The notes under the pieces are model-generated. The model searched no databases. It was not told the DNA's origin and worked only from the letters and a program-made list of their open reading frames with translations. From Holothuria scabra (lineage: Eukaryota > Echinodermata > Holothuroidea > Aspidochirotida > Holothuriidae): a stretch of 64,000 nt of DNA. The position numbers and the translations under genes were made by a program. The stretch spans positions 43,744,879 to 43,808,878 of the forward strand of contig CM074187.1 of assembly GCA_037179385.1 (NCBI GenBank), read 5' to 3'. Numbering within the stretch: the stretch's first letter is position 1; each line of letters opens with the position of its first letter. Shown here piece after piece: positions 23,056 through 34,488 of the stretch.

Positions 23056-24130
23056 CAAGATTAATCCTGAGGTCAATCAACTGAATGCATAAAGCACTCT
23101 TGTGTGGTACCAATGATCATGCATGTGACAGACAGGAGTGTCTTCTCATGTGCACAACTTTCTAGGAAAGGTAGACTGTTGCTTATCCTTGGTAACTCTT
23201 CAACCGGGGATTGGTCTGCTATACTTCAATGTCAAGACTGTCATTCATCATGTGTGGAGCTAGCTAATGGAGGTTATCTTGCATCTTTAAAAATTCATGC
23301 AATTTCACATAACATGACTTGTGATTGACTTGGGAGAATTGACTTGTGACTTGACCTGAAGAAATTGTGACTTGACTTGCAAGGAAGAGCGAAAGACAAG
23401 GGGTGTCAACACAGGCAGGCTGCCAGTAGAAATAGGCCTACTCCGAAATATGTAAAGCGTCCAGGCGTCAAAATATAAACAAGAAGTCAAAGAGTTCAAC
23501 ATTTTTAACGCCTGGGCTTATTTGAACACTCGGGTCTACTTGTTGAACACCTGAAGTATCTGTATAGTGTTCCAATTCTGAACGGCTGGTGTTCAAATAC
23601 TAAACGATAGCGTTAAATTTATAATTTGAACGAACAACATGTGCCTAGCATTTAAACAATAGGCGCATCAGATGTTCACATAAGGTAAGTGTTCAACTGC
23701 CCCGGCTTTCTAAAGTGGAAAAAGGTGTTAAGAATCTTACCACTTCAGCGTTCAAGATATACGGAACGTCACGATATGTTCTATATCTATTGCATTTTCG
23801 CGTTCAAAGGGGTTGTCTGAGTTTGCAGTTCTAGTATGCTCATGGTGAAAGTGGGGAATAATTTCCAGAAAGCAGTTTCTTATCTTAAGAATGTATTATC
23901 ATCCGAAATATCGTGCATATACGGAAGCCTTTGATTTCCTTTCTTTCCCCAAGTTGCCAACAGACCAGGTCACTCATCCAACTACATTGACGGCCTTTGA
24001 TACGGCTGTCACATGTAGGCTATGGCCAATTAGCTGACGGTCGGTAGGCCTAAATAGACGTAAATGGGTCAATTAGACGAAGAGCCGAAAATCAAAATAG
24101 CCGACAACAGATTGCCCGCGCGCTCCCGTT
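23056..24130. other. Non-coding stretch including outlying gacttg repeats
   Basis: It contains gacttg/gacttgtga words at 23320-23390, related to the 22101 array, so the two blocks may be one array split by the MITE and flanking sequence. No gene was seen. Confidence 0.5.
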
Positions 24131-24134
24131 TTCG

Positions 24135-24340
24135 TTTTTCCTTTTTTTTCCTTTTGAAACTCATTCTCCGTCTTCCCTTCTACTTTCTTTCTTTCTTAAT
24201 TTTTCTTTCCTTCTTTTCTTATTTCTTTTTTCTTTCTTTCTTTTTTTCTTTCTTTTCTTTTCTTTTCCTTCTTCTCACCCTTTTTTCCGACAGACCGAAA
24301 ATTTGCCGACAGCGGCCAAAATATGGGGGGGGGGGGGGGG
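24135..24340. repeat. Polypyrimidine tract followed by a 16-base G run
   Basis: About 150 bases (24135-24288) are almost entirely C and T with ctttctttctttc units. After 35 mixed bases comes an uninterrupted G run at 24325-24340. Such tracts can form triplex or quadruplex DNA. The long charged and hydrophobic frames predicted across it on both strands are compositional artefacts. Confidence 0.9.
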
Positions 24341-24628
24341 TGACACCCCCACACTCCCCGCTCGCTACGGCCCCGGCCCGATGACGAGTCCGTTTTTCGA
24401 AGTCGGTTTTTCCGTCCTGTTTTAGTTGCCACCATAGATCCCTGTTTTCATCAACCCTTTGTAAAGTACCAAAATTTTCGCGCGCTCCGCTCGCTTTCAG
24501 GCAGTAGTTCTTCCATGGTCTCAGCTGTAAGCAAGGCATAACATGAGTACATGATAAGTACATGATAAATTATCCTTCGCTCCGATTATGTCGATCGATC
24601 ATTGGTTCTGTTTTGGTTACATAGCTAG

Positions 24629-24940
24629 TCTACGGAAGCCGAGAACGGCGCGGTAGGAAGAAAACGCAAATCGATTTGTCTGTACCATGAATCCAACCAA
24701 AGAGAAGAGAGCGTACTTCAAGATCGTTTTGTAACAGCATGTAAAGTATTGAGTATAATCAAAATAAATGGACCAGTCTCAATGCTACTAGAAAGAGATT
24801 TGCAGACAAAATTTGGTTCCGTTTATTCCACCGTTTATAGAATAAACAAGAAAATCATGAGAGATACAGGGAAAAAAGTTTTTATATGTTTAGCGCAAAG
24901 AGCACAGGACTCGAAGATTTATAAAAACTATTCCAGGTAA
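24629..24940 (+). other. Unassigned open frame, possible exon
   Basis: A frame stays open for 103 codons from 24629 to TAA at 24938-24940, with balanced composition: ...GRKRKSICLYHES..., LQDRFVTACKVLSIIKING, LLERDLQTKFGSVYSTVYRI. It has no early ATG in frame (first at about 24782) and no family I recognise. ttttgtaacag at 24727-24737 could be an acceptor and ttccag/gtaacg near 24934 a donor. It may be an exon of an unknown gene or a decayed transposon frame. Confidence 0.3.
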
Positions 24941-26696
24941 CGAAGTCGAGCAATGCTTTCGAAAGAAGGTTCGAGCTAGCCTTTTTGCACGAGCACGGAA
25001 CTCATTTTTCGAGAGCCATTATGCTGATGGGAGTCTCTTTCTTGCAAAAGGAGGTTAAGATTAATCAGCTTAGAAGAGCCTCAGCGGTGCTATCTGCCTA
25101 CCTATTGACTTGGCGCCCCTATGAGCTGCGGTCGTAAAATATGACCACGGCATGGTCAATGTGATCTGGGGAACTTGCTGTCTATGCCTCACTTTCTATT
25201 ACAATACTATATCTATTTTAGATTTTTTTCATCTAATTTTCCTTCCTTTCAGTTTCGATGTCTCTTTACCTCTCTCTTTCCCCTTTTCCCCTAATTTTCT
25301 CTTTTTTATATTACGAAATAAGTAAGTCACCAAAAGGGGTTTCCATGGAGAGGATTTTGCGTCACCTCAGTCGAGGTATGCAATGATCATTTCTGTGGCA
25401 TTTTACACCCATGCATCCTACGATGGGAAGCTTGAATGGTTTAGGTAGTCTGTGAAATTTCAACGACAACCATCCGCGTCTGCTGTTTACTTTATTATCT
25501 CCAAATAATAAAAGGTTTTGCCTCATTTATGGAACAAACAAATTATCGGCAGAAACCCAACGCACGGTAACCTTTAACTAGAGCCCCAAATTCCGAATTT
25601 CCTTCAACCGAGTACAAATACTTGGCGTGCAAAGAACGACCAAAAATGAGCGGTCAATACTCTTACGAAGTCAATTTTGTCGGATCTATCAGTTGCTCCA
25701 CCGGAGAGCTCGCCCCTTCTTCATCGGAAAAATTCTAATGCTGCAATGACGGTCTCTTTCACAGACGATCTCGTAAAAATTAGTAAAAGATGAAACTTGT
25801 CAACCAATATTTGTCCGAGAGGCAAAAGCTTGAACGAATGACCATTGAAAGAATTATTATCTTTTTTCTTCAGGGGAAAACACACGTCATCATTATCAAT
25901 GTGTACATTGCACCACTCTCAATTTGCATTTAACAAACAGGAGATTTTCAGAGGTAAGAAATTGGCACGATATACATAGTTACAATTTTGCCAAAAATCT
26001 TCTGCAGAACTTCTGATCACCTGTGAGGTCGTCAGAGCAGCAAGTCAAAGCTAACAAAACGGATTCAAAGAGAATAATTAATCAAAAGGATACTTAAAGT
26101 GTAGTACGTAATTATTACTGTGAGAATAAACACAAAAGAATAAAAACCGCAAAACCCACAAAAAAAGAAATTTGAAAACTGACGCTATTCTCAAAAATTC
26201 TACATTAGATAAAAAAAAAAAGTTATTGCCACTTGCTGCAGGCTACGAAGTAGACGGTTGTTGCTAGGAAACATTGAAGGTCTACGTAACAATCCCTTCC
26301 GCGTGCTTGTGTTGCTGGGCCTAGGAGTTGAATAAGTGCGCAATTGTGATTGCATACAGTTTGTTTCATGCGCGGTGACAAGCGCGAATTTCGCGTGTTC
26401 CGTCGCGCTTGAATTGTTTAACCTACAGCTTATGGCAAACAAGGCAAAACAGCTGATAGCGTCATTTTAAATGACTCTTAAATTAGTGCAGTTTAAGTCT
26501 ATAAGCGTGATATGACATTAGACGCTCCATTTCACGCACTTATCGCAAAAGTGTTAAGCAAATGGCTTTATTACGTGGACCATCGATACGTCTTAGCAAC
26601 TGAAGTGTATACAGTAAACAAAAAGTGTTTTCACTTCAAACTGTTCGAACGTGCACAGAAAGTCTTCTCATCAAAGTCAGTGTTTTGCAACCTCAA
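24941..26696. other. Non-coding stretch upstream of the 26697 gene
   Basis: No element boundary was found. It is expected to hold the promoter and 5' UTR of the gene at 26697, but I see no convincing TATA box or initiator. Confidence 0.4.
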
Positions 26697-27366
26697 ATGT
26701 ATCCCAAAGCGAAAGTTCCGTTCAAGAAAAGATTTTCGGTCATGACCGATTCAGCAATTAGAGAATCGAAAGACTTTGGATATATGGAGCCTGTTAAAGT
26801 AGCGGTGAGTTACATTTCGCAGTTCTACACGTAGCAGCCGTACGAGGTACAAACTTGTGCGCCTTACCAATTGAGTTTTGTAAAATTTGATCAACACTTT
26901 ACGTCTTTAAAGTTTATTGAAAAATATTCAATAGGTAAATTTTCGTTTGTTACTATACGCGGTTTTAGGTATATCAAACTATTTCACTTATCACAATTTT
27001 GGCTTCTTTTTTCAGAAATTCTTTTCGATGGCTTTGACTTGCTGCTCTGACGACCCAAGGTCTTCACAGATGTCTTCCCAAAGTTTGCTGAAGGACTTCG
27101 GCAAAGTTGCCTCTATTTACTGGATCAAGTACGGACCACTGAAAGTCTCCTGCTTGTCGAATGCGAATTCATCTAAAAGTGTGTACAAGACACGAACTGA
27201 TAATGATGACGCATCTTTCCTTTCGGAAAACCTGATTGCAAAGGAAATTGAAGACCATTTTAAGGGGAAGGATATTAAGCAAACGCTTACTAGTGTTGTC
27301 CGTCGAAAACGTCCGAGGGAAGTTGACGTTAATGTTGTGCCGAAAAAACGATTCCGCTGTAACTAA
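26697..27366 (+). CDS. Two-exon gene for an unrecognised basic 152-residue protein
   Basis: Exon 1 is 26697-26804 (36 codons from the first in-frame ATG), donor gtgagt. Exon 2 is 27016-27366 (116 codons plus TAA), acceptor ttttttcag, both in phase 0. The protein has no membrane segment. It begins with a basic stretch (MYPKAKVPFKKRFSVM), has a cysteine-serine segment (ALTCCSDDPRSSQMSSQS), the hydrophobic-aromatic GKVASIYWIKYGPLKVSC, and ends with two basic clusters, RRKRPREVD and PKKRFRCN, that look like a bipartite nuclear import signal. Canonical splice sites, kept frame, and AATAAA 196 bp after the stop support a real gene. I do not recognise the family, and no function is proposed beyond likely nuclear location. 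Neighbours give no clue. Confidence 0.65.
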
Positions 27367-27561
27367 AGATATCGGTGTTTAAGAAAGGACCAAAGGGACC
27401 TCGAAAGAGTTCATTGTGCAATAAGTCCTTGGTGTGATGAAAGCAACCAAAGATTGTTTTTTACTTATTAAAATGAAAAGTTAATTCAACCATGTCGGCT
27501 ATTGTACTAAATATGTTTTTCTTTTTTATGTAAATCAGATGAGTAGACTTGGATTAATTAT

Positions 27562-27567
27562 AATAAA
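27562..27567 (+). promoter_or_regulatory. Polyadenylation signal of the 26697 gene
   Basis: AATAAA (with an overlapping second AATAAA) 196 bp after the stop codon, followed by a T-rich stretch (tttgttttgttttg near 27605) as usual downstream of cleavage sites. Confidence 0.55.
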
Positions 27568-29055
27568 TAAACTAAGCCTAAGTAACTGTTCATTCCTTTC
27601 CTTGTTTTGTTTTGTATTGTTCTGTCCTTGTAGCAATAATGCGGAGGAATGGACCTGTAAGCTTAAACTGAGCCTTTAACTGAGTTGTCACGCAGAAGGC
27701 AAATATATCATAAGATGAATGGTGGGGTGAACTTTCTTCTCTTTCCGACGTCATCAACTTAACTTTTTTTTAACTTCTAAGAGGGTTCTAATGAGGGCTA
27801 TATTTCCCTCCCGAGGTAAGAGGTTGCTAAAGCAAAACCAAATTGAACTTGAACCATGCTGAAGAATAAATTTTAACTTCTGAACTTTTTATCGAATTGA
27901 CTGACACTATACAACATATTCATGTTGGTGTGTCGTGAAAGGAATATCCCGGTGTCAATTTCACAATGTCTCAAATAAATGAGAATATTTTTTTATCGCA
28001 CTCCCTTCAAACCTCACATCATAGTTTGTTTAGTAGTAACTCAAGATAATTCTGTTTGAGGATAGGTTATCTTCGTCAAAACAGACTCCTAGTTGCTCCA
28101 AGCTTGCAAAATGTTATGTAATACCGGCAGATTTCTTCTAAAATCATTTGTTGTTCTTTAATATTGGAGTAAGTAATTTGACCTCGAAACTTCACACCAG
28201 TTGAACATTGAATATTGTTCCTTTGAGGTTGACCTGAAATTTTGTGAGCACATAGGTTGCAGCTCTAAAAGTGTCTGCATATTTCATTTGCATGCATTGA
28301 CATTACATAAACATACAAAAGATGCTCAATTAATCTGTCGGCATGACATCACAAATTTCCTTCAATGCAATGTGTTACTCTTACAGAGAATAAAAGTACC
28401 TTGATTTTTTCGAAGCTTTTGAAAATTGTCACCGGAATATCCATTGAAATCCCATCTATCTCTTTATCTTACTAAATATAACCAGGGCCTGACAGTTTTC
28501 TGTACGTAGGCCAAATTGATTATTTTAGAGATTTATTTGGAGATTGTTGGGCCATGCGCTGTCCTGGCTGAAAAAGGAAAAGAAAAAAGTCGGAATGAAA
28601 ATAAAGAAAAGGAGAAAATGAAAATCTCTGTCACAGAAGGAAAATCATGTACCTTAATCATAGGAGCTCTAATTTTCTAATAACGTGACCCATAATTATT
28701 ATCATATATTTGACTTAATCGGAGCCTATTTTAAAAGAATTCCATATTCGTTTAGAGGATGGAGTTGTAAGCTTTGTCTGGAATGTATTTTCAAATAAAT
28801 GAGAGACGTATATAGGTATAGCGCATTAGGCACAACCTTACGATCGTTATTGCTGACAAGTAATTCAATATATTAACAAGCTATGTGCGTGGCGCCAAAC
28901 CCACACCCCCCCCCCCCCCCCACCTCCGGGAAAAATAAAAAAGGAAAACAAGAAAGGAAACAAAAAGAAAAAAATAAGGAAGATTTGGATGAAAAGAAAC
29001 CACAACATGCAACCAACCATTTCCCGGTTAAAATAACCGAGGAAGACTTTTAAAT
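27568..29055. other. Non-coding stretch with a 16-base C run
   Basis: Mostly unique AT-rich sequence. The C run is at 28906-28921, followed by A-rich sequence. Nothing coding is recognised. Confidence 0.5.
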
Positions 29056-32000
29056 TTGCAGTGGCGGGGACACTAACGTGAAAGTCCAGCCACTTTTTGT
29101 GACCAGAAACGTAAAAGTTAGGTCCTACCAAAAAGACTTTACATGTAGGTTATGAAGGTATCCTCTACCGATTACGATCCATTTTCTGTATCAATAATTA
29201 ACCATGTTTACTATGCATTCACAAAATTTTTTGCGCGCTCCGCGAGCTTGCAGTCTCTTTTTTCACTTGCATATCAAACATACTCACATTTTTCATCGGT
29301 CTCTATGATCATGTCGATTGTTGTGGTGCAGAGTAAAGCAGGTATGGTTATGAAGGAACACAACATTTAGGAATTTGAAGACGAGGAATCGTCCCCTACC
29401 ATGTTTTAATGGAATCTGTAGTGAATGACCAGCCTGACAGCCTGAAACTGGCAAGCACATTTTAAGAAAACTGAAAATGTCTCGGTGCGCACTCTGCATA
29501 CAACTTTTCAGGAAAATAAATGATTTCTAGTGCAAAATTTCGACACGCGCACATCACACATTCGTAAAGCAGTTCGACCATTTCGAATTTAAACCATTTT
29601 CAGAGAAGCAAAATCACATTGACGTTCAGCTAGATAAGAGACTTCAATCTGGAATTAGAGGTGCACCTCCATCCTCTGTCTGCACATAGTGTATGATGAG
29701 GTGTCATTCGAAAGGACATATTTTAATGGTTTGTGTCATTAATCTTAAAACCGTAGGCCTATGCAACGGTGTCCCAGTTGTAGCCTACCAGTGGGTACCA
29801 CCCCACCCCCCCCCCCTCGATCATTTTCCCGCAGTAAATTGAAGTGTACTTTTGAAAAATTCATGGATTTATTTTACCCTCTTTCATTTCAAATGGTTGC
29901 TTACTATTAGAACTGTTGCACAAATTCTTCGCAAACTATCATAATTTTCGTCGTGATTCTAATTAATTGTAGAGTACATCCGGAATTTAAATTCACATTG
30001 ACCGTAGTCCGTTGAAGTACGGTAATTACCCACGGTTTCAAGACCATGTTTTGAAAATTTAGAGTTTGCTAGGAACTCAAATTCTCTCCAATAAAAGCTC
30101 CATATTCGTCATTATTGGCCATTACTTGTTTTAAAAAAAGCAAAATTTCCACCCGCTTCGCGCGTCGCAAATTGCCGTTCCTAAGCAGAGGTGCTCGTTC
30201 ATACCTTCAGTTTGGCAAATTTTTCAGAGCTCCGGAAGTTACAAAATCGGAAATTTGCCATATGTGGCACCAAATCATCAAGTGACACCGGTAACTACAG
30301 GGCTATTTTCATAAATTTTATTTCATAAAATTGCAAATTTTCTCCGATAAGTTCTTGACTAAATAAATTTCGTCAGAGAGCCTCATTACGTATGCGTTGC
30401 ATAACATTGTGTAGCAACAACGATCTTTGGTCCTTGCTCAATCTCAGATTTGCCAATAGGAAATGCAAATTCTTCAGTAATCCCAAACTTTTCAAATTTT
30501 CTTACAGGAAACCCAGAATCCAAACTTTTTTGCAATACAAGCTCCATATTTTCAAATATTTGTAAAAGGGCAATAATTTCAGGGCGCTTTGCGCGCCACA
30601 AATTACCCCCGTAGAACAGTGGTGTTAACACTTAAAATTGTAAAATTTGGATACTTGCCCATCCCTCCCCCCTCCCAGCAAATATGTCTAGCTACTGTTG
30701 CGTCGCCGGCCTCCAAGTCTTCCTTCAATCGTCGATGAATGTGGGGGGGGGGGTTGCAGGTGCTTCTGGGTAGCCCTGGGCTAGGGGTAGTAGAGTTACG
30801 GTGGGGGTGTGGAGGTATCCTGGTAACCCCTTGCAGCTGCCAAAACTACAACTAAACTTGACACATTATGACTCAAATAAATCAAGAACAAGTATTATAA
30901 GGTACCACTTCTTTTATTCAAGCTGGCGTTCAAGAATCAAAATCTTCACCAGCTTCTTCTTCTTCTCGATACATGAAAAACGTACAAGTGATCTCACAAA
31001 ACCTCTTCTTGGTTGCAGAAAACCCAGTAAATCTAGTTCCATTCGCTCTGTTGCCTGAAATTACATCCCCAATTATATCCTTAGAGCTTCAGATAAACTC
31101 ATAACTATTTTGACTGCCATATATTAAAAACCTCCCCATCGCAGTAAGTGACTGGTTTTGGTTTCCAATTTAGCTTAAGTTCCAAAGCTGTAACTCCCCC
31201 TTTAAAAGTAACAAAACTGAGCATTGCTCTGCTATGCTGAGCTCACCAATTTGTCCCTAACAAACAGCTCCAAAATTAAATCTTACCAGAGTGAGACATG
31301 TTAGTTCCTGTCCCATATTCTCCTGGAGTACTAAAATGGAAATATGCTCACCAAAGAATTATCCTCTCTCAAATTCACCAGTCTCTCCCTCCTGAAAGTA
31401 GCCCAAATCGCCAGAAATTCTTGACAGTAATTACGCACTTAGTCTATTTACTTCTTCTCGCTGTGAAGCCTAAATCTTGAATGAACCCTCCTAAATTTCT
31501 AACTTCTCAACTTTACAACTTCTTTCCTCCACCATACTCTTAGACACAGAGAAACATGCTACTCATTCATTGGTTAGCATGATTTAAAACTTTTCTGATT
31601 GGCTGGGACCTACCCAGGCAGCACTCATTTTGTGAACTAGGTTACTGAACTCAACTTCAACTGCACCTGCAGAATATTATTAAACAGTTTCTTAGAAATT
31701 CTCCCCAATTAGAGCAAGCCCCATCTGCATCTGCACAATGTCATTAAACAGTTCCTCAGAACTTCTCCCCCAATTAGGGCAAGTTTTGCTTCCCATCCTG
31801 TCCCATCACCTTGGTTTACAAATACCCCCACTTCCTATCCTTTGATCTAAGTCAACAACAGAATTAATTTGGAAGTGATTCACCCTTTTTGTTATAAAAC
31901 TTTGGGAAACACAGGATCTCTACTTCCAGATTCTCACAACATTTAACAGTTGTTTTGGCTTACCCATCCTGTGAATCAGCCAACTTCTCATTTCACTGAG

Positions 32001-32118
32001 AGAGCAAAGACCTTTTAGAATTTTTGCAACACTACGCCGCTGTAGACACTTTACCAGGACAGGAGAAAAATTTTTGGCCAGATGTCCCCCCTCTCTGAAA
32101 ATCAAATCGTCGCCCCTG
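29056..32118. mobile_element. Family X element (GGGGCGTCGATTTG ends), copy interrupted by a solo LTR
   Basis: 29056-30080 is a diverged direct copy of 37425-38435 (shared words: acatgtaggttatgaagg, gaggtgtc.ttcgaaagga, tttccccgcagta). 30085-30690 matches 39470-39665 plus 42499-42875, and 32036-32118 matches 42880-42958, ending cgacgatttgattttc complement and CGCCCCTG. Put together, these define a non-autonomous element of about 1.8 kb. The left terminus is missing here. The 1.3-kb gap is explained by the LTR at 30696-32031. No transposase frame is present. Confidence 0.75.
30696..32031. mobile_element. Probable solo LTR (1336 bp, TG..CA)
   Basis: The insert begins TGTTGC and ends GCAACA, with ctac directly before (30692-30695) and after (32032-32035). 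The paralogous sequence at 42865-42885 runs through this point without the insert (ctagctacgaacatgttgat), so the borders are fixed by comparison. It has no gag or pol frame and no second LTR. TG..CA ends, a short inverted repeat and a 4-bp duplication are LTR hallmarks. Inside is a roughly 63-bp near-duplication (31665-31785). LTR family unknown. Confidence 0.7.
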
Positions 32119-33520
32119 TTCACCATGCAATTTGCAAACGCATTTTTAAAGAACTTGAGATTTTAGGTGAATGGTCTTCATGCATCATTTGTCATAGAAT
32201 TCAGTAAATGATCTTTTCACAACGTTCGACCTGCCTGTCACTCATTCGTCACGGTTCACAATTTATAACCATTATAAGGAACATAAAATGAAAGTTTTCA
32301 GGCCATGGCACGAATCCGAAAATAAGAGGAATCCCTCCTTGCTGTTCAGGGAAATGCGAGGTGTCGTTCGAGCTTATTTTTATCCGTTTTACCAAATACC
32401 TTTCCAAAATTTCCAACATTTTGTCGCCCAAAGAAAGTTTAATCTTTGTTTTAACTGTTTTATTTTAAAAATAAAAGACAAAATATTGTTGTATACTATT
32501 TTTTAATATCGTCTCATTTGCATTCAGATTGTTCAACGGCGAAATGCAAAATGGGTTTCACAACAGTTCTTATGCAAAATTTCTGCTATATTCCTTCACC
32601 GTATTGCATGATACCCATGCTTCCGTTGCACCCGTATCAGGGGTATCGGGACTGCCAGGGTAAGCATGCCGACACCGCTTTATCGATTTCCAATTTTCCC
32701 GAAGGTTCCTACTGTAGTAGTATGAGGAGTACTTTACGCTGTATGGATCAATTTCAAACATGTTCTGTCATAAACGGATCTCATTTGAAGCTAACTATCA
32801 AATTTTTGGTGTTTGTACTGTGGCATATTGAAACTTTGCGCAAAACAATCAATTGCTCATTTTATACCAAAATTTCTAAATTGTTGCAAATTAAGGTAAA
32901 ATAAATTAGCTATTCCTCGAAATAATAAGTTTAGCTGAAAACAAGTCATAATATGCCGATTTTTATTCACAATACCTGATTTCTGATGATTTCAAACTAT
33001 GTGACGTCACAAATGGGGGAATTTCCCCCTAATCATGCCCCAAACCATGCAGTTTACACCGAACATATAGATGTGTCTAATAATATGAACGTCACAAATC
33101 TATAGTTTAGCCAGACATTTAAAGTAACCTCGAATACCACAACAACAAAAACCATGAAAATACTCCATGCGCCCACACACTGATAACTCATTTGCGAGGT
33201 TTATAACCTCAGCTCAGTAATACAAATAACCTCCTTTCCGTTGCAAATAGGTTTTGTGGGGACTGAAAGTCTTTCCATCTAGATCCGGAATACAAATTGG
33301 GTTAAGGAAATGAAAAGCGAAATTTCAACGCGCTTCGCGCGCTTTCGTCGCCGTTGCACCCCATCTCTTGACCAGGTCTACCATATACTGCATAGAATAG
33401 CTGAAATGTATATAAGTTCCGAAATTATCTCCATTTTGCATCTAGACCAACAAAAATCAACAAATAAAAAGGGAGGAGGCGAATACTGATGTGCTCAATC
33501 CCTCCTCTCAATAACACAAC
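32119..33520. other. Non-coding stretch
   Basis: No gene is recognised. A gcgcttcgcgcgc word at 33330-33345 resembles those inside the family X and hAT-like elements nearby, so part may be decayed transposon. Confidence 0.4.
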
Positions 33521-33524
33521 TTAA

Positions 33525-33794
33525 AGGGTTTGTCCTCTCAACCCAAACTACAATTTTTGTAGTAGTCCATACAAATTCTCTGTTGGTTCAGCTCTTTGAT
33601 TGGCAGCTTGTTCAAACAATGCAGAGTACCAAAGCATATGTTACACAACATGAACTGTACTGAGAGTGTTTTGATTATACACATTGAGCTTTTCTAAACT
33701 CACCCTTAGCAGCAATAAACTGAGATTGTGTCTGGATGAGGATGAATTTAAGACAATTGTGGGAGGGGCTTAAGCAAGGAGGCAAGGAAAATTG
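33525..33794. mobile_element. TTAA-targeting MITE, family T1, copy 4, truncated
   Basis: It follows TTAA at 33521-33524 with end AGGGTTTGTCCTCTCAACCC. The body matches copy 1 (ctgagattgtgtctggatga, gggaggggcttaagcaagg). It stops at aaaattggtaact, losing the last 25-35 bp including the right inverted repeat, and joins the L2-like pseudogene at about 33795. Confidence 0.85.
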
Positions 33795-34450
33795 GTAACT
33801 TGAAGACCGATCGAGTTTCTAATTATTCCCAAAAAATGCTTTCCAATATTTCTGTTAAGTCTATTTTAGTTGGTAGCATCGACAAACAGATAAATGCTGA
33901 AACCGAAGTCCGTAATCTCGGTGTATGGTTTGATAAGAATGTTTAGTTTGATACTCATGTTAGTAAAATTTGTAGTAAGGCATTTGTCCACCTGTTCAAA
34001 ATTAGACAAGTCATGAGGATGCTGTCTGAGGCCCGGATGCCTGCAAGAGTTTGCTCCATGCTTTTGTATCCTACCATTTCGACTATTGTAACTCTTTATT
34101 GTTTGGGGTTCCTGACAATCTTATAACCAAATTACAAAGTTTTCAACATGACAAGACTTGTCACTCTCACTCCGAAGTTCTATCACATTTCACCAATTTT
34201 GCATGATCTCCATTGCCGGGCTACCGACTTTTTACAGAATTCACTTTAAGGTGATTCTGTTGGTTTTTAAAGCCCTTAACGGTTTAGCCCCGGTTATTTG
34301 TCCAGTCTAGTGTTAAAGATGGCTGACTCCGCTATTCACTTAATTGTTTTTCGATTTAATACCTCTTTTGGTGAATCGTCGTTCTTTCACTGTGGCTGGT
34401 CCTCGCCTTTGGAATTCTCTCCCAGCTGATCTTACATTATGTCCCTCCAT
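33795..34450 (+). pseudogene. L2-like retrotransposon, decayed reverse transcriptase C-terminal region
   Basis: In shifting frames it reads VRNLGVWFDKNV, FDTHVSKICSKAFVHLFKIR, HAFVSYHFDYCNSLLFG and, near the end, LWNSLPADLTLCPSI. These are the late blocks of L2-type reverse transcriptase, the same as the 3' part of the intact copy at 956-3778. Several frameshifts and stops make it inactive. The sequence is interrupted after ctccat at 34450 by the foldback element, and its last residues and 3' tail are at 44821-45020. Confidence 0.85.
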
Positions 34451-34488
34451 TATGAAAACGTTAAGGTGCCGTCAAATTACAAACTTAG

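Noticed and set aside
24064..24563. Overlapping 79-114-codon frames on both strands
   Set aside because: Produced by the polypyrimidine tract and G run; low-complexity phenylalanine-leucine or lysine-arginine translations.
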